A stretch of DNA of 64,000 nucleotides from Silene conica (Eukaryota; Streptophyta; Magnoliopsida; Caryophyllales; Caryophyllaceae). The position numbers and the translations under genes are program-made. Location: the NCBI GenBank assembly GCA_029255685.2, contig CM055311.2, positions 53,651,048 through 53,715,047 of the forward strand, read 5' to 3'. How positions within the stretch are numbered: the stretch's first letter is position 1; the number at the start of each line of letters is the position of its first letter. The notes under the pieces are model-generated. The model did no database searches, was not told the origin of the DNA, and worked only from the letters and a program-made list of their open reading frames with translations. Shown here one piece after another: positions 34,154-46,185 of the stretch.

Positions 34154-35305
34154 ATGTCAACACCTACCCCAGAAGAACAATTAGCCGTTGCCTTAGCTAA
34201 AATCGGAGAGTTAGATGAGATCAGAGAAAGGGCAGCACAGACACGGGCTGAACTTGAGAAAGTCGAGGAGTCTGAGTCTTATTTAAAGAAAACATTAGAG
34301 CAAAATGCATCAGACTCTAAAACCAGATTTGAGCCTGGAACTTCATTCTCCTCTATCATCAAAAACATAGATTTCTCCTGCTATGCAACTTCGGAGAAAA
34401 CCCCTACCTCTGGTCAGGAGAAGGAAACTTCTACAACATATCAGACCAATGCAGCCATAATGATGGCTATGCTCCAGGAAATTCAGAAACTCCACAGCAA
34501 GATTGAAAACATTCCAAGAGTACCTGACCCTATCCAGGAGGTGGAAATTGACAGCTTTGCTGAGGAGATAGCCAAAGTGGATCTCCTAAAGAAGTTCTCT
34601 GTCCCGTCAATGAGAACCTATGATGAGACTACAGATCTACAAAATCACATTGTCGTATTCAAGAAAAAGATGTTGGAAGCCTCAATACCCAATGAGCTCA
34701 AGCAAGTGTGTATGTGAAAAGGATTTGGCACTACACTGATTGGAGCAGCAATGCAGTGGTTCATCAACCTACCTCTTGGAAGGATCAAGAGCTTCGCAGA
34801 TCTGGTCAATGCTTTCAACCAGCAGTTTACCAGCAGCAAGGATATGACCAAGAGACCAAGTAACCTGTTCAGGGTAAAGAAATTCTTGGACGAGACTGTC
34901 AAGGAATACCTAGGCAGATTTGTCAAGGAAATGGTGGCCATACCCATATGTGATGAGGAAACCGCAGTTGAGGCATTCAGGCAAGGTGTCCAACCTAATA
35001 GTGACATCTATGCAGATCTCACCAAGAAGGCCTGCCCAACCTTCGTTATTGTCAAGTCAATTGCATTGGAGCATGTCAGGCTAGAAGAAGACCTCAACTT
35101 CAGGATATCTTCATCCGTAGGAAAGCAAAATTACAACCAAACCAACAGGAAAAGCTCCAATCACAAAGGAAACAACTTCAGATCTACTCCACACTCCAAG
35201 CCTGAACGTTCTGAAGTCAACATAACCCAAGAATACAAAGGTAACCCTATACCCTACCTATTATTATTCCTGAATATAACTTCTCTATTTCAACTGCAGG
35301 GTTGA
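34154..35305 (+). pseudogene. Element F gag
   Basis: The ATG at 34154 opens MSTPTPEEQLAVALAKIGEL, an N-terminal coiled coil. The capsid region follows, with EEIAKVDLLKKFSVPSMRTY, MQWFINLPLGRIKSFADLV and NAFNQQFTSSKDMTKRPS. One in-frame TGA sits at 34715 where the relative has a Tyr codon. Otherwise the frame is open to 35305 over 384 codons. The Tat zinc finger (CEFHQDIGHITEEC) follows in the same frame at about 35387-35430, after a further stop and before another at 35451. Confidence 0.8.
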
Positions 35306-35677
35306 TAAAAAAAACTAGAAGGCATAGGGGATACAGTCATATGGCTAGGGAAATATGACAATCCAAGAAGAGACTCTTCAAAGTGGTGTGAATTTCATCA
35401 AGATATCGGACACATCACAGAAGAATGCATCCAGCTAAGGAAGCAAGTAGCCTAACGGCTAAGAAAGGGCTACCTAAATAATATAATAATCCAGCAGTCA
35501 GGCAACAACAAAGATGAAAGAAAGGTTCACGGAAATGCGAGGGCGGCTCCTCCTCCTCCGCCCCTTTATGAAGTCAAATTCATAAATGGAGGATCAGAAA
35601 TCTACGGTCTAACCAGTTCAGCAGCTAAGAAATTTGCCAAGGATTCAAAACTTCAATCTCCTTTTAGATCTATTTCT

Positions 35678-36178
35678 TTGCCTGCTGTCAGTTTTGACGA
35701 CTCTGATTTGCAGGGAGTACCAGACTTACATCATGACAGCCTGGTGATAACAATGCAAATCGGTACAGCCAAAGTTTCCCGGATATTGATAGACGGAGGT
35801 AGCTCTATCAATCTGATAATGATGGATATGTTAAAGACTATAAAGATAAGTGAAGATCAAATCATCAAGAAGTCAAGCGTCCTGGTCGGCTTCAGCGGTG
35901 AAACAAGAAGTACCTTGGGGGAGATCAATTTGCCAACATACGCGGATGAAGTTGCATCCTATGAAAGATTCGAAGTCCTAGATTGTCTGTCCTCATACAA
36001 CGTGATCCTGGGCAGACCATGGATGCACAATGTCAAAGTTGTCCCGTCAACATATCATCAATGCGTAAAGATACCAACCGAAAGGGCGGTAACTACTATC
36101 AGAGGAGAACAAAAACCGGCTCAGGAATGTTACTCACAAGCTTTGAAACCATCAAAGTTAGGTAAGTCACTGGCATAG
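35678..36178 (+). pseudogene. Element F protease
   Basis: A 166-codon open stretch contains the catalytic-site region RILIDGGSSINLIMMD (Asp-Gly-Gly where active members have Asp-Gly/Thr-Gly/Ser), then VGFSGETRSTLGEINLP and SSYNVILGRPWMHNVK. It would cut the polyprotein into its parts. It ends at a TAG at 36176 before RT. Confidence 0.8.
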
Positions 36179-36223
36179 TAATTAAAGTCCCCTGTCAGGA
36201 AGGAGTATGTTGCAGAAACACAA

Positions 36224-37081
36224 ATGGAGATAAGAGAGGTAATCCTGGATCAAGAATTTCCTGAGAGGAAGGTACTTGTTGGCTCTAATGCACCTGGCTC
36301 AATCAGACCTGATCTGGTTAATTTTTTTGAAACTAAGATTTCTTGTTTTTCTTGGTCAAATTTTGATATGACTGGTATTGATGCTAATATTATTACCCAT
36401 AAAATCAATATTGACACGTCTTTCAAGCGTGTGCACCAAAAAAGGCGAAAATTTGTCTCTGAAAGATATGAGATCATCAACCAGGAAGTTGAAAAGCTGC
36501 TGGATATGGGTATGATCAAGGATGTGATGTACCCTGACTGGCTAGCCAATGTGGTGGTTGTGCAAAAGAAGAACGACAACTGGAGAGTCTGTGTAGACTA
36601 CACTGACCTGAACAAAGCTTGCCCAAAAGATCCATTTCCCTTGCCACACATTGATGCCATGGTGGATGCCACAACAGGACACGAGATGCTAACCTTCATG
36701 GACGCCTCAAGTGGATTCAACCAGATAAAGATGCATGCTTCAGACCAGGAAAGCACAACATTTATCTCTGAGAGAGGTATATATTGTTATACTGTTATGC
36801 CTTTTGGTCTGAAAAAGGCAGGGGCAACCTACCAAAGGCTGGTTAATATGATGTTTAAAGATCAAATTGGAGACAGTATGGAAGTCTACATTGATGACAT
36901 GGTGGTTAAATCCAAAAGAGCTGAAGATCACGTCAAAGACTTAAAGAAGGCATTCCAAATATTGGAACAATTCAACATGAAGCTAAATTCCTCCAAATGT
37001 CACTTTGGAGTCTCAGCAGACAAGTTCTTGGGCTATATGGTAACAAAGAGAGGAATAAAAGCCAGCCCTAGAACAGATTAG
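36224..37081 (+). pseudogene. Element F reverse transcriptase
   Basis: An open stretch of 285 codons has all RT signatures: WRVCVDYTDLNKACPKDPFP, MLTFMDASSGFNQI, MPFGLKKAGATYQRLVNMM and YIDDMVV. At the 3' end an inserted and a deleted A near 37066-37081 shift the frame briefly and create a TAG. The same frame then continues in the next entry. Confidence 0.88.
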
Positions 37082-37093
37082 ACCATCCTGGGG

Positions 37094-38100
37094 TTGGAAC
37101 AACCAAAAAGCGTCAAAGATGTCCAAAAGTTGGCAGGAAGGGTAACAGCCCTGAACAGATCCATCTCAAGGTCATCCGAGAGATGCAAATCATTTTACAA
37201 TCTGCTCAGGAAGAACAAAGACTTCCCGTGGACCCCTGATAATCAGTCAGCCTTTGAGGATCTAAAAGCATATCTGTCTACTCCTCCCTTATTGGCTAAG
37301 CCATTAAAAGATGAACCCCTGACGATTTATCTCTCAGTAACTGAGACTGCGGTAAGTGGGGTCCTAGTTAAAGAACTGGACGGACAACAACACCATGTCT
37401 ACTATGTAACTAAAAGCTTCCTGGATGCTGAAATGAGGTATGGTTTACTCGAAAAGTATGTTGTAGCTTTAATTATGAGTTGGACCTTATTTTGAAAGCC
37501 ACCCCATAATAGTCCGGACCAACCTACCCATTAAGTCTGTCTTTCGAAAGCCTGAACTGTCCGGACGCATGGGCAAATGGTCAGTTCAGCTCAGCACCTA
37601 CAATATTATATTTGAACCCATGACAACAATCAAATCTCAAGCATTAGCAGACTTTGTGGCCAATTTCAGTCCTACCCTTGAGCCTGAATCAATTAAAGAA
37701 ATAAATGCGCTGACCAGCGACCAAACAGACCTAGTGTGGACCTTATTTGTCGACGGTGCAGCTAATATGAGAGGGACAAGCCTAGGTATAGTACTTAAAT
37801 CACCACAGGGGGATAGGATAGTACAAGCTATAAGTTGTGCATTCGAAGCAACGAATAATGAAGCAGAATACGAAGCCCTAGTAGTCGGTCTAAAGATATG
37901 TATTGATCTGGGTGCCAAGAATATAAAGGTACACATTGACCCTCTTCTCATTTCAAATCAAGTCAATGGAGTCTATGCTGCAAAAGGTTCAAAAATGATA
38001 CTCTATCTAGACATTGTCTAAAATTTAAAATCAAAATTCATTTGTTTCAGTATTTGACCAGATACCCAGGGATCTGAATACCCAGGCTGACGCTCTAGCC
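37094..38100 (+). pseudogene. Element F dual RNase H region
   Basis: The part 37094-37495 covers the connection and first RNase H (KSVKDVQKLAGRVTALNRSI, IYLSVTETAVSGVLVKEL, HHVYYVTKSFLD). After a frameshift the part 37569-38021 covers the second, archaeal-type RNase H (LVWTLFVDGAANMRGTSLGIVL, EATNNEAEYEALVVGLKIC, with IKVHIDPLL where others have HTDS). Further stops follow up to about 38100. Confidence 0.8.
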
Positions 38101-38319
38101 GGCCTAGGATTATCCAATTTCAGCTCCCCTGACTTTGACAACATCCTTATTGTTCACATGTTAGAGTCTTCAATAGATAAGAAGAGTCAAACTTTTCCCA
38201 TATACATTGCCAACTCCTGGACAAAGCCATATTTTGATTGGCTCCTTCAGGGAATATTGCCCCTGAACATGCAAGACACTAAAGCTCTTCAAATTAAATA
38301 TGTCTCGTATACTATAATT

Positions 38320-38551
38320 AACAATGCGCTTTTTAAGCGATTGTAGGCTGGACCATATCTCGAATGTCTGGAACCACAAGAGGCTGAACAAGTGCTGTCA
38401 GAAATACAGGAAGGACACTGTGGGAATCATAAGGGCGGAAGAAGCCTGGCAAGCAAGGTTCAGGACAGCCTACTTCTGGCCAACACTGGGGGCCAATTGC
38501 CTGGAATTCAGCTCCAAATGCAAAGCCTGTCAGATCCACGCACCCGACATT
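38320..38551 (+). pseudogene. Element F integrase, N-terminal zinc region
   Basis: The reading contains RTAYFWPTLGANCLEFSSKCKACQIHAPDI, the end of the HHCC domain, up to the insertion point of solo LTR G at 38551. The codon interrupted is restored exactly at 41422 once one copy of ACATT is removed. Confidence 0.8.
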
Positions 38552-39364
38552 TGTAAAACCCCTCGCGAAAGTAGAAATAAAAATCATACAAAGTACTAAA
38601 AATGCAGCGGAATTAAAACTTTTTAACATAACTAACATGCAAGGTGAATTAAAACTGAAAACTGAAACTGATATAAACAGAAATAGATAAGTATAACTGT
38701 CTAAGTACTGAAGATGAATATATACAACAGCCTGGGATGACACATCCCTACAGGCACTCAAAACAGTAACTGAAATGTCTAGAGTCTAGCTAACGAAATG
38801 TGTAAAGTCAAATCGATGATAAACGGATCATCGCTCGCTAGCTCTCAGCAACCCCTGCCAACCTCCTGCATGTACCTACATACATGTAAACATGTACGCC
38901 ACAATCAGTGGGGAGTGACTAGAGTTCGCCTAGCCACCTTTTGTAACGACACGTAACACAGAAGTACAAACAGAATACTCCAACATATATAAACATGTGA
39001 AGTATATAATCTCAATAACTGAATCTCCTATCATCATGCAATTACTAATGCAAGACTCTCAACCAACTTCGGAAACCATTTGGAAGGAGAGCCGGTTGCC
39101 CTGCCGGTTGCCCGGCCGAGGGGTCTTTCAGTCTAAACTATTTACGAAACCGGCTAGCCTTGGATGAACAATTTCATAATCAAGGTACCATACTCATCAA
39201 TATCAACAACTATATCTGACACTGTACCAACTCTAGGCAAACAGATATAACATAGCAAGTATAAAGGTTCAGCGGTCAACTTAAGACATAACCTAGATAC
39301 TAAATCACTTTCACAAACAAGGACTCAGAGGCCAACTTAAGGCATAGACCTTGATATCAATAAA

Positions 39365-39812
39365 CACAAGCAATGGGTCCAAAGGTGAACTTAACACATA
39401 TCCCACTACCATACAAGTAAAGGGTCCAGAGGTGAACTTAACACATATCCCAATACACAACTCAGTAATGGGTCCAGAGGTGAACTTAACACATATCCCA
39501 CTACAAACAAATGTCGGGTCCAGAGGTGAACTTAACACATATCCCAACATACATACACAAGCAATGGGTCCAGAGGTGAACTTAACACATATCCCACTGC
39601 TACAAACAAGTATTGGGTCTAGAGGTGAACTTAACACATATCCCAATACCCAGCTATCGCACACCGGGTCCAGAGGTGAACTTAACACATATCCCGATAT
39701 ACGACAGCCGATCACGTGTCAGGTCCAGAGGTGAACTTAACACATATCCTGACACGCCACAAGCAAAACACGTAATGGGTATAGAGGTGAACTTAACACA
39801 TATCCCACTACG
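39365..39812 (+). repeat. Minisatellite in solo LTR G, about eight units of 40-60 bp
   Basis: The core GGTGAACTTAACACATATCC is nearly invariant and preceded by GGGTCCAGA. Between cores lie variable spacers such as CACTACAAACAAATGTC. Diverged copies with GCCAACTTAAGGCAT flank the array on both sides (near 39278, 39330 and 39843). Confidence 0.92.
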
Positions 39813-40144
39813 CGACATACAACTCATGTGTTAAGCTCAGAGGCCAACTTAAGGCATACCTTAACACGCATCAATCCAATAGCATCCAAAGATAGTAACT
39901 AACCTATAGTTCTAATCTTTTATACCACTAAACAACACTTAATTGATCCCGGGAACTAAGGTGAGGGAGAGCCGGTTTCCCTTTCGGTTACCCGACCGGG
40001 GGGTCTCTATCCTCTCTCCATTCCCGAACCCAATATAGTGTCGCCCATCCTCCGGGGACCTCAAACACCCATATAAGGTACACGGAACGAATCTCAAACA
40101 AAACCGATTAACCGTTCAAAAGTTAAAAACTGTTTAATGAGAAC

Positions 40145-40470
40145 AGGGGCTCTCAGCCGGTCTGCCGGTCGGCCGGCTGGGAGTCCCTTCCCATGCCATC
40201 TTTAAAATCTGAAGAACAAGGCAATGAGGCTCTCAGCCGGTGGACCGTCTGCCGGTCTGCCGGCTGGGAGTCTCTTCCCAAGAGCCTACTTAAAATCAAC
40301 AATACGAAGGGAAGAGGCCCTCAGCCGGTGGACCGTCTGCCGGTCTGCCGGCTGGGAGTCCTTCCCATAGCTTCTTACAATTTTTCCAAAAATCAACTCT
40401 GACTCTGAGCCGGCCGACCGGCTGCCGGTCAGCCGACCGGCTGCCGGTCAGCCTACCGGCTCAGAGCCCC
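40145..40470. repeat. GC-rich hairpin-forming repeats in solo LTR G
   Basis: Three units each hold CTCAGCCGG ... CCGGCTGGGAGTC, that is, a short inverted repeat around CTGCCGGTC words (near 40151, 40228 and 40318). A fourth block at 40405-40470 repeats CCGACCGGCTGCCGGTCAG. Related words occur near 39090 and 39970. The GC content contrasts sharply with the AT-rich surroundings. Confidence 0.85.
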
Positions 40471-41421
40471 TGCACGCAAAATCGCATTTTCGCCTAAGAT
40501 TCAAATCTTCACAATTCGAATCTGAACTTCCAAAATTGCAACCAATATACATTACCCAGCATCTATAAGACTTATATGCATCAAAAGCAAGCATCAATTT
40601 CCACAATAATGCCACAACAAGTTCATACTTTATATTCGTCTTAAGCATAGGATTTCTGAAAAATCAACATCTAAGCATATAAAACACAATCAAAGCATGT
40701 GAATGTCATTCTCATGTATTCCTAGCATGATTCTAAGTCTCAACAACAATCACCATGTACAAAATTAGAAACTAACATCATCAAAGTCATGAAACATGCT
40801 AATATCACAAATAAAGGCCGAGTTTCTCATTATCATCACCTCTAAAGCGGTTTTGCTCCAAGCTCCTCTTCAATCACGTAGTTGTCCACGTCGGGATCCT
40901 CTAAACCCTCTCCTATAACATGAAAAGCGATTATGAGAAGCTAAAATCGAATTCTACCAAAAACAGTCCATTTTTCAAGTTGGACGAAATGGAAATTGAA
41001 AGTGATAGATGTCTTGCAAATTTCGAGAGGATTTCAGAAATGTATAACATGCCTTGGTTTGGAAATCGGATGATGACTGAAAATCGATTTGAAGCTTGAA
41101 AGGTTGAAGAGAAAATGAGAAAATGGAGAAGCAGTGTTTGTTATTTTTGTGAAGTATGAATGTCGACATATGCAAAGGGGTTTAGGGTTTTAATTGTCCT
41201 TTTCCGTTTAAGGAAACGGGCTTTTGAATGTGAACGGGTTTCATGAGTCGTATTTAACTTGCCAAGTTATTACGTCTTAAGGACTTAAGGTTCTTAAGAC
41301 GGATCTTAACGGATTATTTTAAAATAACTTAACATTAAATATTATTTTATTATTTTATTCCGTAAAAATAATTTAAAACCTTAAAAATATAATTTATGAA
41401 AATACGGGATGTTACAACATT

Positions 41422-42319
41422 CACCAGCCGTCTGAACAACTACACTCAATCTCTGCCCCTTGGTCGTTCATGAAATGGGGAATGGACATTGTCGGCAAAA
41501 TGCCCAAAGCTCCAGGCCAGAAGGTATTCACGATGGCAATGACCGACTACTTCTCAAAGTGGATTAAGGCGGATTCATTCAGGCAAGTCAAGCAGAATGA
41601 TGTCATCTCCTTTATCAAAAAGAACATCATCGGCAGATATGACATCCCCTCATAAATCATTTGTGACAATGGAAGCCAGTTCATACACAAGAGGACAATT
41701 GCATTTTGTGAAGCCCGGAATATCAAGCTCATCACATCAACTCCAGGCTATCCAAAGGCAAACGGTCAGACAGAGTCAAGCAACAAGATAATCATAAACT
41801 GCCTGAAAAAGAAGCTAAAGGAATGAAAAGGCAAGTAGGCAGAAGAGTTGCCCTTTGTATTATGGGCTGATAGGACCACATCCAAGACTATAACAGGGCA
41901 GACCCCGTACTTCATGGTCTATGGATGCGAAGCTGTGATTCCAGCAGAAATCGACATCCCATTTGCCAAATCTAGCCTAAATACTACTGTCAACAACACT
42001 CCCCTGATGGAGGACAGCCTGGATCTAACAGAAGAATTAAGAGACAACCAACATTAGAATGGCAACCTATCAGCAAACAGTAGCAAAGAGTTACAACAAG
42101 AATGTCAAAGCTAGAATGTTCAGGGTGGGAGATCTAATGCTCAGGAAAGTATTTCCAAATACCAGAGAAGAAAATACTGGCAAATTGGCCCCAGCCTGGA
42201 AAGGTCCCTACCTGGTTGACTCAATTGCAGGTCAGGGTGCCTACAGGCTGCAAATCCTGGACGGTGAAATGGTTCCTAAAGCATGGAACATCACTCAATT
42301 AAAATCATTTCATATGTAG
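41422..42319 (+). pseudogene. Element F integrase, core and C-terminal part
   Basis: It resumes directly after the duplicated ACATT with [24 protein letters not shown], then [22 protein letters not shown] and the end VAKSYNKNVKARMFRVGDLMLRKVF … WNITQLKSFHM with its stop at 42319. There is a TAA near 41653, a stop near 41824 and a frame change near 42050, so it is not functional. Confidence 0.85.
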
Positions 42320-42644
42320 CCTACATTCCCCTGGTCAGGTATAAACAATAGTTCAAAACTTTTTTTCTGCCTGACCTGATTGTTGTAATTTATATGAAAC
42401 ATGATGTTTATATGAATAAAAATTTCATATATGTTTTTACTTCCACAAGTCTGATTTATTTCCTATGTGCCTAGCTAAGAACGTTTAGTTTGATAAACTG
42501 ATAATATATGATTACCTTGACACAATATTCATTTTGAATCTTAAATACTTGTGTTTATATGCATTCATGTAGCCTGCATCATTACTTAAACAAATTTTTA
42601 AGATTGACGGCCACTCCACCAACATACTTGATAACATATATATA

Positions 42645-42877
42645 CTCCCTCCTACCTAAGATAAGTGTCCCGTTTTTCATTTTTCTTTATTCGTCAAAGT
42701 GTCCCGTTGTGTACTATTTGAACCGTTTTATTACCTTTTTACCCTTCAGTATTTATATTTATTACTCACCCACCCACCCCTAACCCAATATAATACTTTC
42801 TCTCCCCAATCTAAATACCCTATCATACCCAAAATACACAATCCATAATTAGGACACTTATCTTAGATAGGAGGGAG
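42645..42877. mobile_element. Stowaway-like MITE, 233 bp
   Basis: Terminal inverted repeats of about 26 bp begin CTCCCTCCTA at both ends and differ at one position. They are flanked by TA on both sides (42643-42644 and 42878-42879). The TA duplication and CTCCCTCC terminus are those of Stowaway (Tc1/mariner-derived) elements. Confidence 0.92.
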
Positions 42878-42879
42878 TA

Positions 42880-44078
42880 TAAAAAAACTCAGTTGCAAAA
42901 ATCTCAAAATCAACCTCATTAAAAAAAACCGAGCGAAATAACAATCTAAGGAAAAACCTCCCTGACTTAGGCTTCTGTGAGGGAACCCAGGTGACAGTCT
43001 GACGAGGAAGTCGTGCAATGCAAACGTCTCCTTCGAAAGAAAAGTAACAATCCTAGAATAGTACAATCCGTAAACCTCAAATTGATTATTTTTTTTTGGT
43101 GTTAAAGGTCCTCAAATTGATGATAAATCTGTCTATTTTGTGTTTAATCCCATTTGAATATTCAATTTGACAGTTAAGGTCACAGAATTCTAGGGTTGGA
43201 AAATTTCATAGTCATTCTCATTCTTCTAGGTAATCTACTACACTATACTCCGTATTTTCCACGCAACTATCAATTTTGATGTTGTAATTGCATCTCAATT
43301 TACGATCTCCCTCCCTCTCTCTCTTCTATGCTTGGTTTATTGTGTAATTCTTACGTATCATTTCTCTGCATTCGTCTGAGAATTGTGGAAATCTGAATGA
43401 TATTTTGAAATTTTATGATGCTGTTTGTTTTGCTAATTAATAGCGTAAAATTTCATGTTGTTTGATGATCTTGTTTCTTTTGTGGATGCTCCTATATGCT
43501 GCTTGTCCTCCAAATTTTATGCTTGGAGTTTTCTTTTCCCCTTCTCATCTCGTAAAGGAAGTCACAAGGGTAATTTTGATGTAAACTATGAAGCCCCACG
43601 GATGTATGATTCGCACTCATAGAATCTGTGTTGTATGTATATTCAATAAGCGACACGATAGAATTCACTCTTAACGCTTCACTTGTCCGAGGTACTCGAG
43701 CGAATCCGGTAACCTTGTGTTTTGTGCACCAGTAGCCGAATATCTCCTTATTAGTTATTTTACCAATTCAACGTAGGAGTTGAGAATGTAAGGCCTAAAA
43801 CCAATTTTAGGCACTAAAATGTCTATCTAAGGCTCCCATTGTTCCAATTGTTGGCTTCAAGAAGATGAACGGTGAAAGTAGCATTTTCATGGCCATCATG
43901 GGTATTCAATGCTTCTGTTGTTGTAAAACATTTCTACTGCTACCAAATTGTCAAGCTTATTGTAAACATGAGTGTTGTTTGGGGAAAATCAGGGACCTTT
44001 TTGGGTTCTTATTGAGTGTGTTGAAGTATGGATTAATCGCAAGTAGATATGCAGGAAAATTTTACGTACATGATACCC
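42880..44078. other. Intergenic / possible leader of the F-box gene
   Basis: No protein gene is supported. The first 60 bases after the MITE may still be decayed element F sequence. A C/T-rich stretch at 43300-43330 (TCCCTCCCTCTCTCTCTTC) could be a 5' UTR of the F-box gene, which has a strong splice acceptor at 44943. If so, a leader intron of more than 1 kb would follow. A 76-codon Cys-rich ORF at 43865 has no support. Confidence 0.35.
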
Positions 44079-44735
44079 ACTTGTTTTTTTTCTAATTCTT
44101 CATGGTACCCTCATTTTTTCGAAACAGCATTAGTACCCGTAAATCTTATTAGTAATGCTCAGCTGTAACTTTCTGTAACTTTCTTCTTTAACTTACTCCA
44201 AATGGGTAGGTAAATGACTCTCAACCCCTACTTAGTTCTTAATATGATTCCGAGTACTTAGCAATTGTTCTCACCTCTCTCATTACCATCATCCAACTTC
44301 GACCGGCCACCAAAATATCACCTCTCTCATAGCAGGTGGATCATGGAGTTGAAGGGTAGTGGAACAGGCTGATCCTGGTGTTAGGCAGTCATAAAAGTGA
44401 GTTTGAGGGTGGCGACGAGTGACATGGTATATAGAAGAGGTGGTTGATTGTGATTGGTAGGTGGCTGATAGAGATAAAAGTGTGGGGATTTGAGGATGGT
44501 GGATGTGGTTGTCAAAGGCATGTCTAAGATCAACAGAATAAATTACTGGTGGTGGTGAGTGAGTTGAAGGAGTTCATTTGTGGTGGCTATGGTGGATAGA
44601 AGGTGAAGAGTGGTGAGAGAAGATGTAACTAAGGGGGAGGGGGGAGTTCTTAAACTCTCAACTAGAGATAACGAAGGCGAATATGAATAAGTGATGGAAA
44701 ATCTTACGGAGGTACCATGTAGAATTTTCCAAATT
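44079..44735. mobile_element. Possible non-autonomous DNA element with CATGGTACC inverted repeats
   Basis: AATTCTTCATGGTACCCTC at 44093-44111 faces its near inverse, GGAGGTACCATGTAGAATT, at 44708-44726. The interior is GGTGG- and GTGG-rich. The outer limits and target duplication could not be fixed, so the call is tentative. Confidence 0.35.
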
Positions 44736-44988
44736 TCTGTGGAAAGAGACTTACCCGAGGAGTTGATGCTGACGGACTTCTAAACCTTGTCATGATTGCC
44801 AAAACTTAATGGCTTTACAAGTTAATTGCAGTGGACATTAATGTTTTACGTTTTTCACAAATTTTGTGCTAATTATCAGTAATTTTGATATCTGAAGTGT
44901 TTATTCTAAAAACTAAACTTTTATAGTTTGCTTCAAATTTTAGGTGCCATCCATTTCGAAAGTTCTGGTTCTGCTTCTTTGGGAGATC

Positions 44989-46185
44989 ATGGACTGCTCT
45001 CTCTCAGCAGAAAAAACATGTTGCTCTGATATTCATATACCAGACGTGTTGCTCTATGACATCCTTTCAAGACTACCTTCAAAATCTCTTATGCGATTCC
45101 GGCGTGTCTGTAAATCTTGGTATTCCCTTATAACCCATAATCTTGCGTTTCACAAACTTCACCTCCTTAAATTTAATTCAAATAATAATGGCCCTCGCTG
45201 GATTGGCTTCCAACTTGGGTCTGATTGTAATTATGACACAACCAAGTTCTGGCTTTATGATGAATCATTTGCTTCTGATAAGATACAATCTTATCACATT
45301 TATAGGGAAAAATTACCCATAGATTTCTTCTTTTCTAGAATAGTTGGTTCATCCAATGGTGTTGTATGTCTTTATCTTCCCTTGGATGAAGAATCACTTG
45401 GGATATCACAGGAGGAATGGGGACTTGGGCAATTCGTAATTTCCTTATGGAACCCCTCTATTAGAAAATATAGGAAGGTTGAGTTTCCATGGAAGGCTGC
45501 TAACTTCTATGGATTTAATGACAACTTCATGATGGGGTTTGGATTGTCCATAAAAAGCATAGAGTACAAGGTGATTGTAATCTGCAAAGACCAACAGGAG
45601 GAGAATCATGTATATGTCTACTCCTTGAGGACAAGTTCCTGGTCCGAAATCGGAGCTAAACCTTGTTCATGGAATACGAAGTTCAATAAAGACTCCGGGA
45701 CTTACTTTCACGGCTCTTGTCATTGGATACGGGTACTTACAAAGCAAGGAGATCACAGCATGTTGTGCTTCAATCTTGACGACGAGAATTTTTGGTACAT
45801 AAATTTGCCACCAAAGTCTGAATGTTCACCGCCTTATGATTGCTTCAAGACCATCATTTACAAGGAAATGCTCTCTGTTTGGGAGACAATTGAGGTGGGT
45901 GAGAGTTTTGCAGTGAACTTATGGGTGATGAAGAAGTATGGGGACAGCAATTCTTGGTCAGTTTTACAGAGAGTTGTTATAAAGGAAGACTACCGGTTCC
46001 AGTATCGGTATTTTCGCCTATTTGGAATTGATTCGGGCGGGAGATTGTTGTTTAAAACATCGGAAGATGATTCACCTTTGAGGAGTTGTGATTTGCATAA
46101 TGGAGAAATCCAGGAATTTCATTCATGTGAAACAGTTAATATTTGGGACATGGCCCCTTACCAAGAGAGCCTAGCTCTACTCTAA
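44989..46185 (+). CDS. F-box protein with F-box-associated (FBA) domain, 398 aa
   Basis: It would act as the substrate-recognition subunit of an SCF ubiquitin ligase; the target is unknown. Residues about 15-58 form the F-box (IPDVLLYDILSRLPSKSLMRFRRVCKSWYSLI, written here in part). The rest matches the FBA layout: SSNGVVCLY, LWNPSIRKYRKVEFP, MGFGLSIKSIEYKVIVI, VYVYSLRTSSWSEI, then GSCHWI and the C-terminal LFGIDSGGRLLFKT. Length and order are normal for this large plant family. I start at the ATG at 44989; the frame is open further upstream, but only to an AG splice acceptor (TTCAAATTTTAG at 44932-44943), suggesting that the coding exon follows a leader intron. There are no stops or shifts, so it is probably functional. 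Confidence 0.88.
   Translation: MDCSLSAEKTCCSDIHIPDVLLYDILSRLPSKSLMRFRRVCKSWYSLITHNLAFHKLHLLKFNSNNNGPRWIGFQLGSDCNYDTTKFWLYDESFASDKIQSYHIYREKLPIDFFFSRIVGSSNGVVCLYLPLDEESLGISQEEWGLGQFVISLWNPSIRKYRKVEFPWKAANFYGFNDNFMMGFGLSIKSIEYKVIVICKDQQEENHVYVYSLRTSSWSEIGAKPCSWNTKFNKDSGTYFHGSCHWIRVLTKQGDHSMLCFNLDDENFWYINLPPKSECSPPYDCFKTIIYKEMLSVWETIEVGESFAVNLWVMKKYGDSNSWSVLQRVVIKEDYRFQYRYFRLFGIDSGGRLLFKTSEDDSPLRSCDLHNGEIQEFHSCETVNIWDMAPYQESLALL

Larger units (their letters stand above)
38552..41416 (-). mobile_element. Element G: solo LTR, 2865 bp, inserted in the integrase of element F
   Basis: On the plus strand it begins TGTAAAACCCCTCGCG and ends GATGTTACA. It is flanked by the perfect 5-bp duplication ACATT (38547-38551 and 41417-41421). 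There is no coding region, no internal primer site and no second LTR, so it is a solo LTR left by LTR-LTR recombination, or less likely a non-coding LTR-type element. Length and termini (TGTAACATCCC... on the minus strand) point to a Tekay/Del-like chromovirus. The minus orientation is inferred. It contains a minisatellite and a GC-rich hairpin repeat. Confidence 0.85.
33419..42644 (+). mobile_element. Element F: Tat-type Ty3/gypsy element, same family as C, no 3' LTR found
   Basis: The 5' LTR at 33419-34077 is followed by a primer site and by gag, protease, RT, two RNase H regions and integrase on the plus strand, collinear with element C. Integrase is interrupted at 38551 by solo LTR G. After the integrase stop (42319) about 300 bp of family-specific 3' sequence can be followed to the MITE at 42645. 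Neither an antisense ORF nor a 3' LTR is present, so the 3' end is deleted. Stops and frameshifts in every gene show that it is dead. Confidence 0.85.

Noticed and set aside
39365-39812. Possible CRISPR-like array (short repeat with unique spacers)
   Set aside because: The genome is that of a plant, spacers are partly similar, no cas genes exist, and the array lies within an LTR. It is a minisatellite.
39311-39834. ORFs with repeats of VNLTHIP or YVLSSPLDP
   Set aside because: They are translations of the minisatellite in the solo LTR; unit lengths vary and the ORFs exist only because the core is stop-free.
38552-41416. Element G as a complete small non-coding (TRIM or LARD) element
   Set aside because: No pair of direct terminal repeats and no primer site inside were found, so a solo LTR is simpler.
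43865-44095. 76-codon Cys-rich ORF
   Set aside because: It has no leader, no family match and an uninformative context; it may lie in a leader intron of the F-box gene.
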